This document shows, piece after piece, positions 46,401 to 56,599 of a stretch of DNA of 64,000 nucleotides; the stretch's first letter is position 1; each line of letters starts with the position of its first letter. The notes under the pieces are model-generated. The model saw nothing but the letters and a program-made list of their open reading frames with translations. It was not told the origin of the DNA and ran no database searches. Source of the stretch: Membranipora membranacea (taxonomy: Eukaryota; Bryozoa; Gymnolaemata; Cheilostomatida; Membraniporidae); assembly GCA_914767715.1 (NCBI GenBank), contig OU612071.1, positions 12,571,493 to 12,635,492 of the forward strand, written 5' to 3'. The translations under genes were made by a program, and so were the position numbers.

Positions 46401-47478
46401 TGGTTAGAATAGGAACAAGGTATGTTGAAAGGATTATTAAAATATTCTGGAAGGAGTTATCGGATGTATCAATGATGCATATTTTGTGTTTAAAGACTTA
46501 GTTTGAGGCTGCTCTTTTGTAACCTCCATATTTTATTCTATCATGTAAGCGATATCCAGCTTTAGAATCCAATCATTTAGGAAGTTATGGCCTCTCAAAC
46601 TTCCAATGTGACGGCAGTCTACCAGCATTAGGAATCAGCTGGCACACCGTGTTGGACGTCACAACGCGTCATACTTATTATGATATACTAATAGATAGGA
46701 TGATAATGAGAATGTTCAGGGATATAGAGTGTCTCGAACCCGGGTCCAATTGGCCATGCAGCAGCGCCGCTAACGCTATGCTATATTGTCTACAGGCTCA
46801 CAGAGTTGGACCTAGTGGTGCAAGGGTAGCGGCGCTGCCTGCTGGTATGAAAGACGCATGTTCGAGTCCAACCCAGGTCTGGATTTTGATTCATCATCTT
46901 ATCTGTGTGATTATTAGTGTAATAGCTCATAATAAGTATGACACAATTTGTGACGTCCCACACGGTGTGCCCGCTGATTCCCAATGCCGATTGAAGGTGA
47001 TCACCCTGGATGTTTGGGAGCCCATAACTTCCTCAATATTTGAATTCTAAAGCTAGAAGTCGCTCACATGATAGAATAAAATATGGAGAATAAGATGTGA
47101 TACCAAAGAGCAGCCTCAAACTAAGTCTTTGCCAGTATTTCATTTAAAAATATTATCCTGTCAAGCAAGAATGACGTGTGTATTGGATAAATAATTTTTT
47201 TTCAGTTACTCCAGTAAGATAAATAATGAATCAGTGATAGTAATCCACCTATCAAATCCTTCATTCCTAGTCATCAACTCATCAGTACCTTGGATTAGCT
47301 TTATCCATCTGCCTCAGAATATCATTGTGTCTGTCGGCTAGAATCTTAGCTAGCTTGTATGGAGCGGCTCCAGATTGGTGTTGCACTCGTAGTGCAGCTC
47401 TATTGTCGTAGAGAAACTCTGAGAGTGGGGTGTTCAATGTCAGTACAATCCTCTGTTGTAGCTTTTGGTCTCCAGTTG
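42442..47478 (-). CDS. RNF213/mysterin-like protein, C-terminal part (5 exons)
   Basis: Exons 47478-47289, 46318-46042, 44350-44054, 43652-43456 and 42619-42442 share one frame and give ~380 residues to a TAG. The pattern resembles the C-terminal region of RNF213 (giant AAA+ ATPase/RING E3 ligase) as I recall it: NWKGIER...KP, LKLKHVKHVWFLL, EPFDDI, LLQELFEYVIMKL, SLRKY and finally ARAWEYIW. I see no RING, AAA+ or zinc motif here, which is expected for this end of the protein. The first exon starts phase 1, so upstream exons must exist or have been lost. I found none before the transposon-derived gene at 49.3 kb. One intron (after 44054) has a GC donor. Introns hold three foldback elements and a SINE. 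It could be a gene fragment, a pseudogene or a gene continuing beyond the window. Frame integrity is clear; the family call is moderate. Confidence 0.6.
43031..43074 (+). repeat. (TA)n microsatellites in the RNF213-like intron
   Basis: TA runs here and also at 43147-43184 and 43420-43454; the last abuts the donor of exon d. Another TA run lies at 22949-22972 in the GPCR gene. Confidence 0.92.
43456..43652 (-). CDS. RNF213-like exon d
   Basis: EPFDDIDPNFREEFGYD through LLQELFEYVIMKLN to EDKPGER. Acceptor TTATTTGCAG, donor GTATAT beside a TA repeat. Phase 0 to 2. Confidence 0.62.
44054..44350 (-). CDS. RNF213-like exon c with GC donor
   Basis: Ninety-nine codons from ERLSRDLLATT to QFVNQNQ, including KLKHVKHVWFLLRY. 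Acceptor CCTTTTAG. The donor reads CAG then GCAAGA, a GC-AG intron with otherwise perfect donor consensus. Confidence 0.65.
44383..44580 (+). mobile_element. tRNA-derived SINE, family 2, copy 2
   Basis: AGGAGTAGGAGGTAGCTCAG, B box GGGTTCAAATCCC, then TGCCCCGACCTGCCTGGAAA and GACAGCAACTTGG, parallel to the copy in FMO intron 7. It begins ~30 bp upstream of an RNF213-like exon, within the intron. Confidence 0.78.
44711..45243. mobile_element. Long-TIR foldback element with tRNA-like core, copy 1
   Basis: Ends are inverted over ~150 bp, starting AAAGACTTTGTTT(T/G)AGGCTGCTC and reaching AATATTGAGGAAGTTATGGCC and CAAACTTCCA. The core reads GTGGCGTGATGGTATCGTCG and, 30 bp on, a B-box-like GGTTTCGATTCCC (44958-44970), as in a tRNA gene. 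Lies in an intron of the RNF213-like gene. Confidence 0.8.
45397..45915. mobile_element. Long-TIR foldback element with tRNA-like core, copy 2 (diverged subfamily)
   Basis: Ends GCGTGATATTCTCCTGT and its inverse at 45915. The inner TIR is related to copy 1 (TGAGCAAGA, AATATTGAGGAAGTTATG). The core has GTGGAGCGATGGTAG and B-box-like GGTTCAAAACC (45673-45683). Same intron as copy 1. Confidence 0.7.
46042..46318 (-). CDS. RNF213-like exon b
   Basis: Ninety-two codons: GRETVKILGKVLPAQLL, MYNWKGIEREIQLKF, then LLNQMIELNHVQ. Acceptor ATATACAG hands over R in frame, donor GTAAGT, phase 0. Confidence 0.65.
46492..47130. mobile_element. Long-TIR foldback element with two tRNA-like cores, copy 3
   Basis: TIRs begin AAAGACTTAGTTTGAGGCTGCTC on both ends. 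The core has a plus-strand tRNA-like unit (GTGGTGCAAGGGTAGCGGCG with B box GTTCGAGTCC at 46860-46869) and a minus-strand unit whose B box is the complement of 46731-46741. Lies in the next intron of the same gene. Confidence 0.8.
47289..47478 (-). CDS. RNF213-like exon a (most upstream seen)
   Basis: Acceptor TGTTATTAG ends at 47479. Open for 62 codons: TGDQKLQQRIVLTLN through AAPYKLAKILADRH to ANPR. Donor GTACTG, phase 2. Confidence 0.6.
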
Positions 47479-49291
47479 CTAATAACAAAATATACATACT
47501 TGATGTAGTCATCAATAAAATCACAAGCAAGAATAAGTATAATAATAAAGCATAATAAAGCAAATGCTATAATTGACTATCCAAATACTAAATTTATTTC
47601 CCAAGAAATGTCCACATGAGTTTTCAATGTTGCAGATTCTGAATCAAAATAAAATTTTATCCTATTGTAAGCGGTTTTCAAGGTAACCCTCTTTTCAGCA
47701 CGCTTTTCCTATGCGGTGTGGGTTAAAAGTACCAAACTGGAGAGAGGACAACTCCGAATTGAGGCCTAAATCAGAGCTCAGAAAACTGTCTATTTATGAA
47801 TGAGGGTGATATGAAAGTAATAAAATGTATGCGCCATTGTCAAAAAGCACACTGATGTGAATGTAATCTTTGTGCTTCATTGGTAACAGCTATGTAGGCT
47901 CTGCACAATCTGTGCAGTAGCCTGATATATAATGATATCAGGCTACAGCACGGGCACAGTGTCTACTTTCAAATTAAAATTGAAAAAAATTTCAGCTTCC
48001 ACATTATGAAGATTTTTGAAATCGACTAGGATGCTGCTACCTTGCTTCTAAAGACTTACAAGAAATGCTGCCAATGAATAAGGCATAAGAAGTAGGGAAA
48101 AAGTATATTCTGACAATCACCTCTCAAAATCTGCCTCCACCCTTAGGGCTCATAACCTATCACACACAGTGTAAATTTTGTAGGAGCCTCTCACAGGCGG
48201 GCCAGAGGTTAATTGATGGAGAAAACCCCAGAATTTACAGTAAAAGTTTGCCGACGTAACTGGACAGCATATCCGCCGGTAGAAATGCCAACGTGAGAAC
48301 ATTCTAGTTTGTAGCTTGTGTAATTTGGCTCCAAAACTCAGCATGTTATTGAAAGGTTATATCTTACATCATGTTCCTCATCTCTTATTGTTTACTTATT
48401 ATATTTACTTGTATCTGTGCAAGTGACAAAAAGGGTATCATATATACTTTTGAAGACTGTTCCAAAATAGGTATGATGTATGATGAGTATGTTTACTGGA
48501 ATTAGAAAATTCACCTATTGTAATGAGACATGTATAGTGTATGGAGATTTAATAGTTAAACGTAGGGTCATAGATTCTAAATAAATATTAAAAAAGACTC
48601 ACCAGTGTGGAAAACACAGGTTCAATGAACGCTTCGGCGAACTCAACTTCCCATTCTCAGTCCTGGTGTAATTTAAGTCACAGTGTCGCTATCATATTGA
48701 TCATATTGTTTGGTATTGTTTTGAAGTTCTCAGTCTAATTGGTCATTGGTTCAATTTAGTTGCGTATTGGTTTGTGTTCATCAGTGATTCCAGAGAGTCA
48801 GAATTATATTGAATTACAAATATTAAGAAACAAAAAATAATATCCTTTTGTTCAAAATTAGACACATAGGCCAGAAGCAGCTATAGCCTAAGTTGTTATG
48901 GCACGGACAATACTTGATGGCAGGATTCTGATCACTTTTTATACTACATCAATATATGTTCTGTAAAATTCACCGGGTGTACCCAGTTGTAGTCGTCATA
49001 TTTTGAAAATAAATGGCAATTTGTTTTCAATTTAAATGAAGAGAACATAAATCCTCAAGCTGACCTACTTGTATAGAGGACCAATCATCAGTGTGATAAT
49101 AAAGAAATCTATTTATAAAATACTCAGTCACTTCAACTTGAATTTGGCATTGACATAGCAAATATTAATAATGCATCTTTGTACGGTGCTATTGACTTAC
49201 GCCCAGCCTTTGTTAAATTTAACTCTCATGCTTTAGCAGATGACATAATACAAGGAAGCATGAACATGTCTAACAAAATGACGGTATCACT
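47479..49291. other. Stretch upstream of the first RNF213-like exon
   Basis: I searched the minus strand for an exon ending in phase 1 that could join the exon at 47478 and saw none. A short palindrome GTAGCCTGATATATAATGAT (continuing to ATCAGGCTAC) lies at 47908-47936. Confidence 0.5.
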
Positions 49292-49730
49292 TTGACTAAC
49301 ATTATGGAGTGTATTATTCACTTTGAGAAAGTAGATGAAGCAGCCGAGAGTGTTGTTTTGTCAGCCTTAAAGCTTGCTGAACTCAAATATGTGGCTAAAG
49401 AGTGGGTGAAAACTGGGAAAGAGCCGGAATGCTTCATCATTGCCAAAAATCTATTAACAATGACAATGGATGAATGTAGTACCTATAAATACCATCGTCT
49501 TTGTATGTTCAGATTTTCTAAATCCAAGCTAGAAAGAGCCAAAGAAAGTGCCATGAAGAGAAGGTATGCATAGAACATGCTCATGATTCAGGATTTACTC
49601 ACAAGGTATTAATTGATGACCACGGTGCTGTATGGAAGACCACCTTGTGTGGCTTTGTTTGAACCGATATGAAACTTTGTGTGACGTTGCTCTCAGTCAG
49701 AGATAGTGTTTGGGCCAAGAAGATCATTCT

Positions 49731-49807
49731 GTGATAAATAAGAGAGTTCTATCAAGGAGTAAAAGACTTTTACTCCTTGATGGAACTCTATTATTTATCA
49801 CAGATTG
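49731..49807. repeat. Palindrome in the transposon-derived gene
   Basis: TCTGTGATAAATAAGAGAGT ... GGAGTAAAAG and its inverse, arms of ~37 nt with one or two mismatches, in the gap between two exons of the decayed element. Confidence 0.75.
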
Positions 49808-51984
49808 ATCACAACACTGAATTAAATCATGGTTGGAAAATCTGAGATGCCTTCAATTTCTTTCAGTCTTGGTTGATTGACCCTTGTAATTGCTACTCAT
49901 TAACCCTGCTCTAATAATATCCTGTTTTTAAGAATGAGGATGGAGCCAATTTGCCGAGCCCAAAGAAACTCAGGTCTTCAGAACCGAGTACTAGTAAGCC
50001 TCAGACATTCTCTTCTACCGGTGTCATATGTAATAAGGAGAAGTACAAAAACCGCAAGAAACTACCGACCTCTAGAGCTGAGACTTTAGATGCTGGTAAA
50101 TACAATAAACTGCTACACCATAATCTCAGGTTTTATTCTGCCTCCTGCAGACTCTGTAGGATTGAATTGTTGATTAATTGAGGGAACTTTTTCAATTACA
50201 TGCGTTGTATGATCTAAGCTGCATCAATCATAACTATCTGGAGAAGAATGATATATCAGTGAGAGAGCCAGCTTTCAAAAATATTATCCTTCTATTTAGG
50301 GGGTTTACTTCCTGCCGCAGAAGCCAAGAATGACACAAAGCTGTTGTCAAGTTTTCAGTTAGGATATCCTGTTGCCCGTGAAATGAGATATCATAGTGCA
50401 TGCCACAAGAATGATATCGCAACTGTTACGAACCAGCTCAGGTAAAAACTATAAAATCTTTTGCCACTTATCATTGTCATTTGTCTGGCTCAACATTATG
50501 TGTGTTACATTCCTATGCTGTCCCTCTTTGAAAATTGTTAACAAGTTCACTTGGGCGTAGAGGTGAGTTCTTATGAAGTGCTGTAAAATTGTTATACCAA
50601 TTGTTTTAGATCTAAATCAAAAGCTCGCTTTGTGAGATCTGCATCATGGCGACAACTTGAGGACCTGGTTAGCTCAAAGATAGAGCGCGAGAAGGGTTCT
50701 TACACCGTATCTGATTTACTTGGCTTATATAATAAACTAACGTAGAGATAACAGAGAAGATGAGACCAGGTAAGACTATGATATATATTTATATATACTA
50801 GTATCCCACAATGCAATTTCTTGGAATTCCCAGTGAGATCAAGGCGATAAAAACTTGCGAGACTGGGGTTTCCAGGTTGAAGTTGCATTGTGCAAGGATT
50901 ATCAACCTGCCGTTTTGAGAACACTCAAATGCATTGATAGATTAGGATAAATTAAAAAAATATAAAAAGTTATGTCAAAATCTTTTTCTTCCTCGGACTA
51001 ACATGTATTGTGCTTTCAGACAAAGCTATCATCTTTTTACAGCCGAAAAGCTTTTGTCTACCGCCTGAAGAGAGAGTTTAAAGGGCGCCTTAGTTTTCAT
51101 CAAGCCTCTGATCCCTCTCATGGTGATATAGTGACGAGCAGCAATGCAGTTTTGACTGATTTAGTGACTGATACATCAGTACTCACAAACACATCCAGCC
51201 TCTTGAGCGAGGTCGACACTGCCAGCTCATGTGATGAGGAAATCCCTTTCAATAGTGTGACCCAATCCAATCAATATCAACTCAATCAGGCAGCAATTTC
51301 ACTCCGTTTGTATATAGATCAAACCAAAAAAGTCGAGATCCCCTGGCCACCTACTGCAGACAACCTTAACGCTGAGGCCTGTGTCGAATTTGTTCCGCCA
51401 CCACTATTTAACTTTCTAGCTATGATGGCAGGTCATGCTGATGTGGTCTGTGACTGGAACACCTACTATGTCCTACTACGCCTCTGTTCGCCTAAAAATT
51501 CTCAGCTTAGCCCAAGACATTGTACAGCTAAGCTCCAAAGGTGCTGCTGTTACTCCTAAGTCTTTAGCCATCGGCCTAGCAGTGAGGCATATGACAGGGT
51601 CTAAATTGCTAGCCAAACTTATTCATGGATTTGGTCATTCTTGCAGCTATGACTCAATTATTAGGCTCGAAACAGCACTTGCTTTGAAGCAAGCTGCAAA
51701 TACAGCTTTCAGTCTACCAGCAGGATTTCTTCAAAAGAACTTCACAATGCTAGTATATGACAACATATGACAACTACTCCTCTGGAAAAGAGGCTGCCCC
51801 CAAACGACGACTCAATGGCTCAGCACACTAAAAGAGCCAACTACAAGGCAGGAGTTTGGAGGCTGTGTTTGATACCAATGACTGAACTGCCACCACCTCA
51901 AGACCATGGTTGGTTATTACATAACAACAAACTATCCATACAGTAGCTGACAAAGCCCTCAGCGCCACCAGAGCTTCTCCAGCT

Positions 51985-52144
51985 CAACAACTGCAAATGG
52001 GAAGTGAGCAATTGTCTTGGCGGAAGATGCTCCTGCAACAAAGCCAATATGAAATGCACACCCCTCTGCATGTGCAAGAGTTGTGAGAACAGTCTTGATG
52101 AGGAGGAGGAGGCTGGCGGAGACGAGGATGAGGAAAATGAGTGA
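51985..52144 (+). CDS. CXC-type cysteine-rich C-terminal domain of the decayed element
   Basis: Reads NNC-x6-SNC, GGRCSC, MKCTPLCMCKSC, then a Glu/Asp-rich tail and TGA. Eight cysteines spaced like tesmin/TSO1 CXC motifs, which bind zinc and DNA in known proteins. Open to the stop, but downstream of an in-frame TAG. Confidence 0.55.
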
Positions 52145-52194
52145 CCGAATAACAAAAGTTATTGTTGACTGTAACAAATACTACAATTTTCACT

Positions 52195-53215
52195 AACTAA
52201 AAGTGATTTTGTGAAAAATTTGTGAGATGCTGCCGCTGACAATGACTGATACAACCGGGTCACCCTTATTGTTAATTCAGCACCCTTTTTTACCCTAGAA
52301 ACATTTATATTCTTGTTCTCTGTTGGCTGTATCGAACACTAAAATCTTCACTAACTTACAGCTCTTTATTGAATAAATTGGGATATGCTGCCATATACTG
52401 CCACGCTGCCGCTGATGATGACCCCTACAACCAGGTACACCCTCATTTTTGGATTCAGCACACTTTTTTACACTAGAAACATATTAATCTTGTTCTCTGT
52501 TGACCGTTGACTGTATCAAATGCCACAATTTTCACTAAGTAGAAGCGAATTTGTAAAAAAAATGTCGGATTTGCTGCCGCGCTGCCGCGCTGCCGCTGAC
52601 AATGACTGAAACAACCGGGTACACCCTCATTTTTGAATTCAGCACCCTTTTTTACCCTAGAAACATATATATTCTTGTTCTCTGTTGGCTGTATCACACA
52701 CTAAAATATTCTCTAACTAAAAGCGCTTTGTTGAAAATTTTGGGACATGCTGCCATATACTGCCACGCTGCCGCTGATGATGACCACTACAACCAGGTAC
52801 ACCCTCACTTTTGGATTCAGCACACTTTTTTACACTAGAAACATATTAATCTTGTTCTCTGTTGACCGTTGACTGTATCAAACACTACAATTTTAACTAA
52901 CTAAATGAGAATTTGTAAAAGATGTGGCATATGCTGCCGCGCTGCCGCTGATAATGACCAATACAACCAAGTACACCCTCATTTTTGGATTCAGCATACT
53001 TTTTTACCCTAGAAACATATATATTCTTGTTCTCTGTTGGCCGTAACAAACACTACAATCTTTACTAACTAAATGCGATTTATTGAAAATTTGTGATATG
53101 CTGCCATATACTGCCACGCTGCCGCTGACGATGACCGCTACAACCGGGTACACCCTCATTTTTGGATTCAGCACACTTTTTTACCCTAGAAACACTTGTT
53201 TGTTTCCTGCCATCA
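52195..53215 (+). repeat. Six-copy ~177-bp tandem repeat (satellite-like)
   Basis: The core GCTGCCGCTGA recurs at 52229, 52405, 52589, 52767, 52941 and 53118 (spacings 176, 184, 178, 174, 177). Each unit continues with ACAACC(G/A)GGTACACCCTCATTTTTG, TTCAGCAC and TTTTTTACCCTAGAAACAT. Monomers partly alternate between a form with CATATACTGCCAC and a form with CTGCCGCG, hinting at a ~355-bp dimer. It follows directly after the transposon-derived gene. Confidence 0.9.
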
Positions 53216-56200
53216 AAAATTGTCCGTGCCATTTTTTTTTAGAGCACTTAGAGCTAGGCTGCTTCTGGCCTAACAGTGTACTTAATAATTAAAGCTAGTT
53301 ATTATTGTTATTTTTGTGAAAAATCATATTTTGTTTATAATGGAGGGAATAATGAATGCTTGCCAAACTTGTAAAACTATGGGAAACCACAACTGTCTGG
53401 CAAAATAAGGAATTGAAACATTCTATAGCAATAGATCACTAACCACTACCCATGGCAGACAGTTGTATACATAGCAAGCCAGTCTACCCAATACAGGTCC
53501 TGAAAGTGTCACTTACTTTAAAGACAAGAATGCCTCGTATGCTATATGTCATGTTTACTTTTGGGACTTCTCATCTGCATTGAACACAATTTAATAGCAA
53601 ACATCTTAAGCCAGAGTTGAAACATATAGTGTTCTAGACTGCCAAATCATAAACTTGTCACTGAATTTTCTTGTTAGTAGAACCAAAAGAAAAATCTGTC
53701 TAAAAGTGAAGTCATATGAGGTTGTTTTCTCACAATTAGAAGTAAATTTCACGTAAACTTTTGTTCGGATTGGGATTCCCACAATTTGTAGAATGTTGTT
53801 TGTTAACAATGCACGTAACCAGATAGTATAAATTTTCACAAAATGCTATCTGGGTGGCTGCCTGTTTTGATTGAAAAGTCAAGGTCATATCTATGCAAAC
53901 ACAACTTTGGTAAAAAGATGGAGTGGATGATCAATATGTAGAGTTTCTCATTCAATATTGGACCTGGAGTAAGAGGGGAAGGGATACAGTGAATTATGAG
54001 TATCAAATTGAAACAATTATTAGGAGATGGTTGAGGCATACATAGAAGCTCAATCACTGAGCGGTTGGTATAAACAACGAGTAACAGTTTCTCCTTGGTA
54101 AAAATCTTTTATTTCATATCACTGTGAGGCCTATGGTTCGTATTGGTGCAGGAGGATTGAGCTCATACAATTTACAGAGATGAGAATCATGTGTGGCAGG
54201 TTGACATTAGTACGAAATTAGATTTGAAAGAATAAGTAGAAATTTGCATGAGAACGTGTGGCATTACCTTAAATCAATCACCACAAATACTGGGCCCCTT
54301 CTTTATCTAATTGCAGTAATGGAACGATACTCAAGTAAGCAGGACAATCCTTGCATAACAAGATGTATTTCTATGATGACGATCTGCAGCAGGGCTGTAC
54401 CTATGACTTGTAAAATGGTGGGGCAAGGGTTGTGTTGGTACTATTATGTTGCAATGAGGGTGCAACAGGGGCTCGGGGGGGGGGCAACAGGGGCACAGGA
54501 AGGCCTGCAGGAAGGTTTGTTATTGTAGAGATAAATATTCTCAATTGCTGGTAAAATGGGAGACAATCTGGAACATGTTAGCCCAAATGTTTTAAGGATT
54601 GTAACATGACTCATTACTCCAACTCGCTATCAGGAAAAAGCACACAACAGAGGATGTAAAACTTGACTGGTGTTGATTTCTGTGCATAAAGTTGAATGCT
54701 TTATATGTGTCAAAACTGTTATGTAAACAAAAAATAATACAATATAGTTATTAGTATATTTCATGAGAATATTCTTTATGACTATGAATGATTATATTGT
54801 ATGTATTATATGTATGTTATGTTATATTTTTCAGAGTGACTTCCCTTGATCACTGCTGTAAAACTGCATTTGACAACCTTATGAGGTTAACCAAAATCTT
54901 GCCTCATATATCGTAAGACAAGTGAATCCAAAAATAGTAATTCCTATTACAAACAAAATAAATTAAAATGAAATTGTGTCCAAATATATGTGAACTCTAT
55001 CAAATGCAATGAAATTTGGTGCCAGGGATGAAGTGTCATGGAAGAAGCAGTCATTTTTTATTATATTCTATTATTCAACCAAATTAAAATTTACAGGCTA
55101 ATCAAACCAATTGAAAATGATTACATAAAATGTCATAAAACTATCTATTCTTGTGACTTTTATCAACGTCAGGATACAATGATCGACGCCATTTCAGCTT
55201 CAAATATCTATGTTAGATGACATTGCACTATTTTTGCCAAGGTCACCCACTTAAAATTCATCATTGGATCTCAGTTGTTCTTTAAAGGAGTGGTTGAGGA
55301 TGTAAAGGCTCCCATGTGTGGCTATGGGTACTACAATAGCTGCACAATGACGATATCCTGTAGAGGTGGTGTCCTGGTTTGGACTTTTTGCTGAAATCGG
55401 GCCAAGTTTTTACCAAAGACGTAATCAACGATTACTAGTCAAGCCATTCCTTTCAATTCCCTCAATTTCCTGTTTTCAGATTTGTCTGAATAAGTAGAAT
55501 AACATGACAAAATGATCACTTGGTTGGGAAAATTCAAACCGAAAAAGAACGTCCAAATTTTACACTCGGTCTCAATGATTGCAATTCTGAGGCAAAACAG
55601 ATCTTGTCATCTCGACTTTACTGCTTTACAATCTTAGCTTGTGTTGTTTCCTAATGAATATATAAATATCACCAGTTATACAATTCGAGTTGCCATCGTT
55701 TGAAGTTGGTATTGTTATCCTGTATCAATACTGCTTTGTAAATCCTGACAATGAATGACATGGACTACATTGTTATTTGGGAGGCTAAGTCTTACAAATA
55801 AGTCCTTGTGCGTGTCAACAAAATCTGTAGTGATAGATCTGGACCAACATGGTAATGAATATGTTAATCTCCAATGGTCTTGACACGAAATTAAAACTTT
55901 ACTGGGTGCGTGATATCACTAGAAAGGTGCTGTCTCTGATTCAATTCAGTAAAATCCTACCCGTGCCCACACGCTTAAAAATAACATTTCAGTTAAAAGC
56001 AGATAAATCAAAATATTGCGCAGAAGAATCATGTTTTCTGTTTTTTTTATATAAGACACTTTCCGCTTTCCTTTGAATAATGCTTTCGCGTGTCCCAACC
56101 GCAATATGTAGGCCATTTCAACTGCGGTCCAATTCTAACCCTGTCTCAGACATAATATATGGTGTTTGATGGTATTTGACGCATATCATGTAGAGTTAGT

Positions 56201-56599
56201 AACATCAGTTGTGGAGCAACCTGATTGATACATATACCCTTAAATCGTCAGTGTAATATAATGTCAGAAATAACTCAGTCACTGAAATTAATAGTCGTCT
56301 GAGCCCCCCAGACTTTTGCCCCTCGCCCGACGGCCTCCCGGCAAGGGAAAGTCTGTGAACAATGCAGGATCTTGCTGGAGTTGTCTGCTCTTGAGTGTTA
56401 TAAGTTAATCAAGGGGAGCACTAAAACTGTAATATCTATAGATTTCTATTCATGTCACCTACTATATTGCTCCAGGTATGAGAGTTTTCCAGTCAGACTC
56501 TGGGAAAAGTAGCCTCATGTTTGGGAAATACCCATGAGCAGAGATATTCACTGCCAAGTAGTGAAGAAAATGTCAGCCATAATTTCTTTCATTTTGAAT
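53216..56599. other. Gene-free stretch after the tandem repeat
   Basis: No supported gene. A pyrimidine tract and AG at ~54835 followed by a 25-codon open stretch is the only exon-like signal, too weak to call. G-rich run at 54474-54484. Confidence 0.5.

Larger units (their letters stand above)
49292..52144 (+). pseudogene. Decayed multi-exon transposon-derived gene with C-terminal CXC (TSO1-like) domain
   Basis: I recognise this as a repetitive protein family common in invertebrate genomes, but I cannot name its transposon class. Blocks in order: 49292-49562 (YKYHRLCMFRFSKSKLERA), 49933-50095 (GVICNKEKYKNRKKLP), 50300-50441 (MRYHSACHK), 50610-50769, 51020-51480, 51480-51770 (ILSLAQDIVQLSSKG, FGHSCSYDSI) and 51815-52144 (HTKRANYKAGVW ... 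HGW ... APPELLQLNNC, then eight cysteines in a CXC-like array and an acidic tail). Damage: stops in 50743-50769, a frameshift near 51480, the expected core between GHSCSYD and the C-terminal block almost wholly deleted, and TAG at 51944 where family members have Trp. It therefore codes for no working protein. Splice sites between the early blocks are still good. Confidence 0.7.

Noticed and set aside
46790-46875. True tRNA gene
   Set aside because: The B box is good but the acceptor stem does not pair convincingly, and the unit sits inside a mobile element present in several variants.
46649-47050. 133-codon ORF on the plus strand
   Set aside because: Falls wholly inside foldback copy 3, reading through the tRNA-like core and one TIR.
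52195-53215. CRISPR array
   Set aside because: Units are ~177 bp and similar throughout, with no short repeat/unique spacer pattern, and the DNA is from an animal nucleus.
54836-54912. Exon-like stretch after TTTTTCAG, ending before GTAAGAC
   Set aside because: About 25 codons with no partner exon found and no family resemblance; the signals are common by chance in AT-rich DNA.
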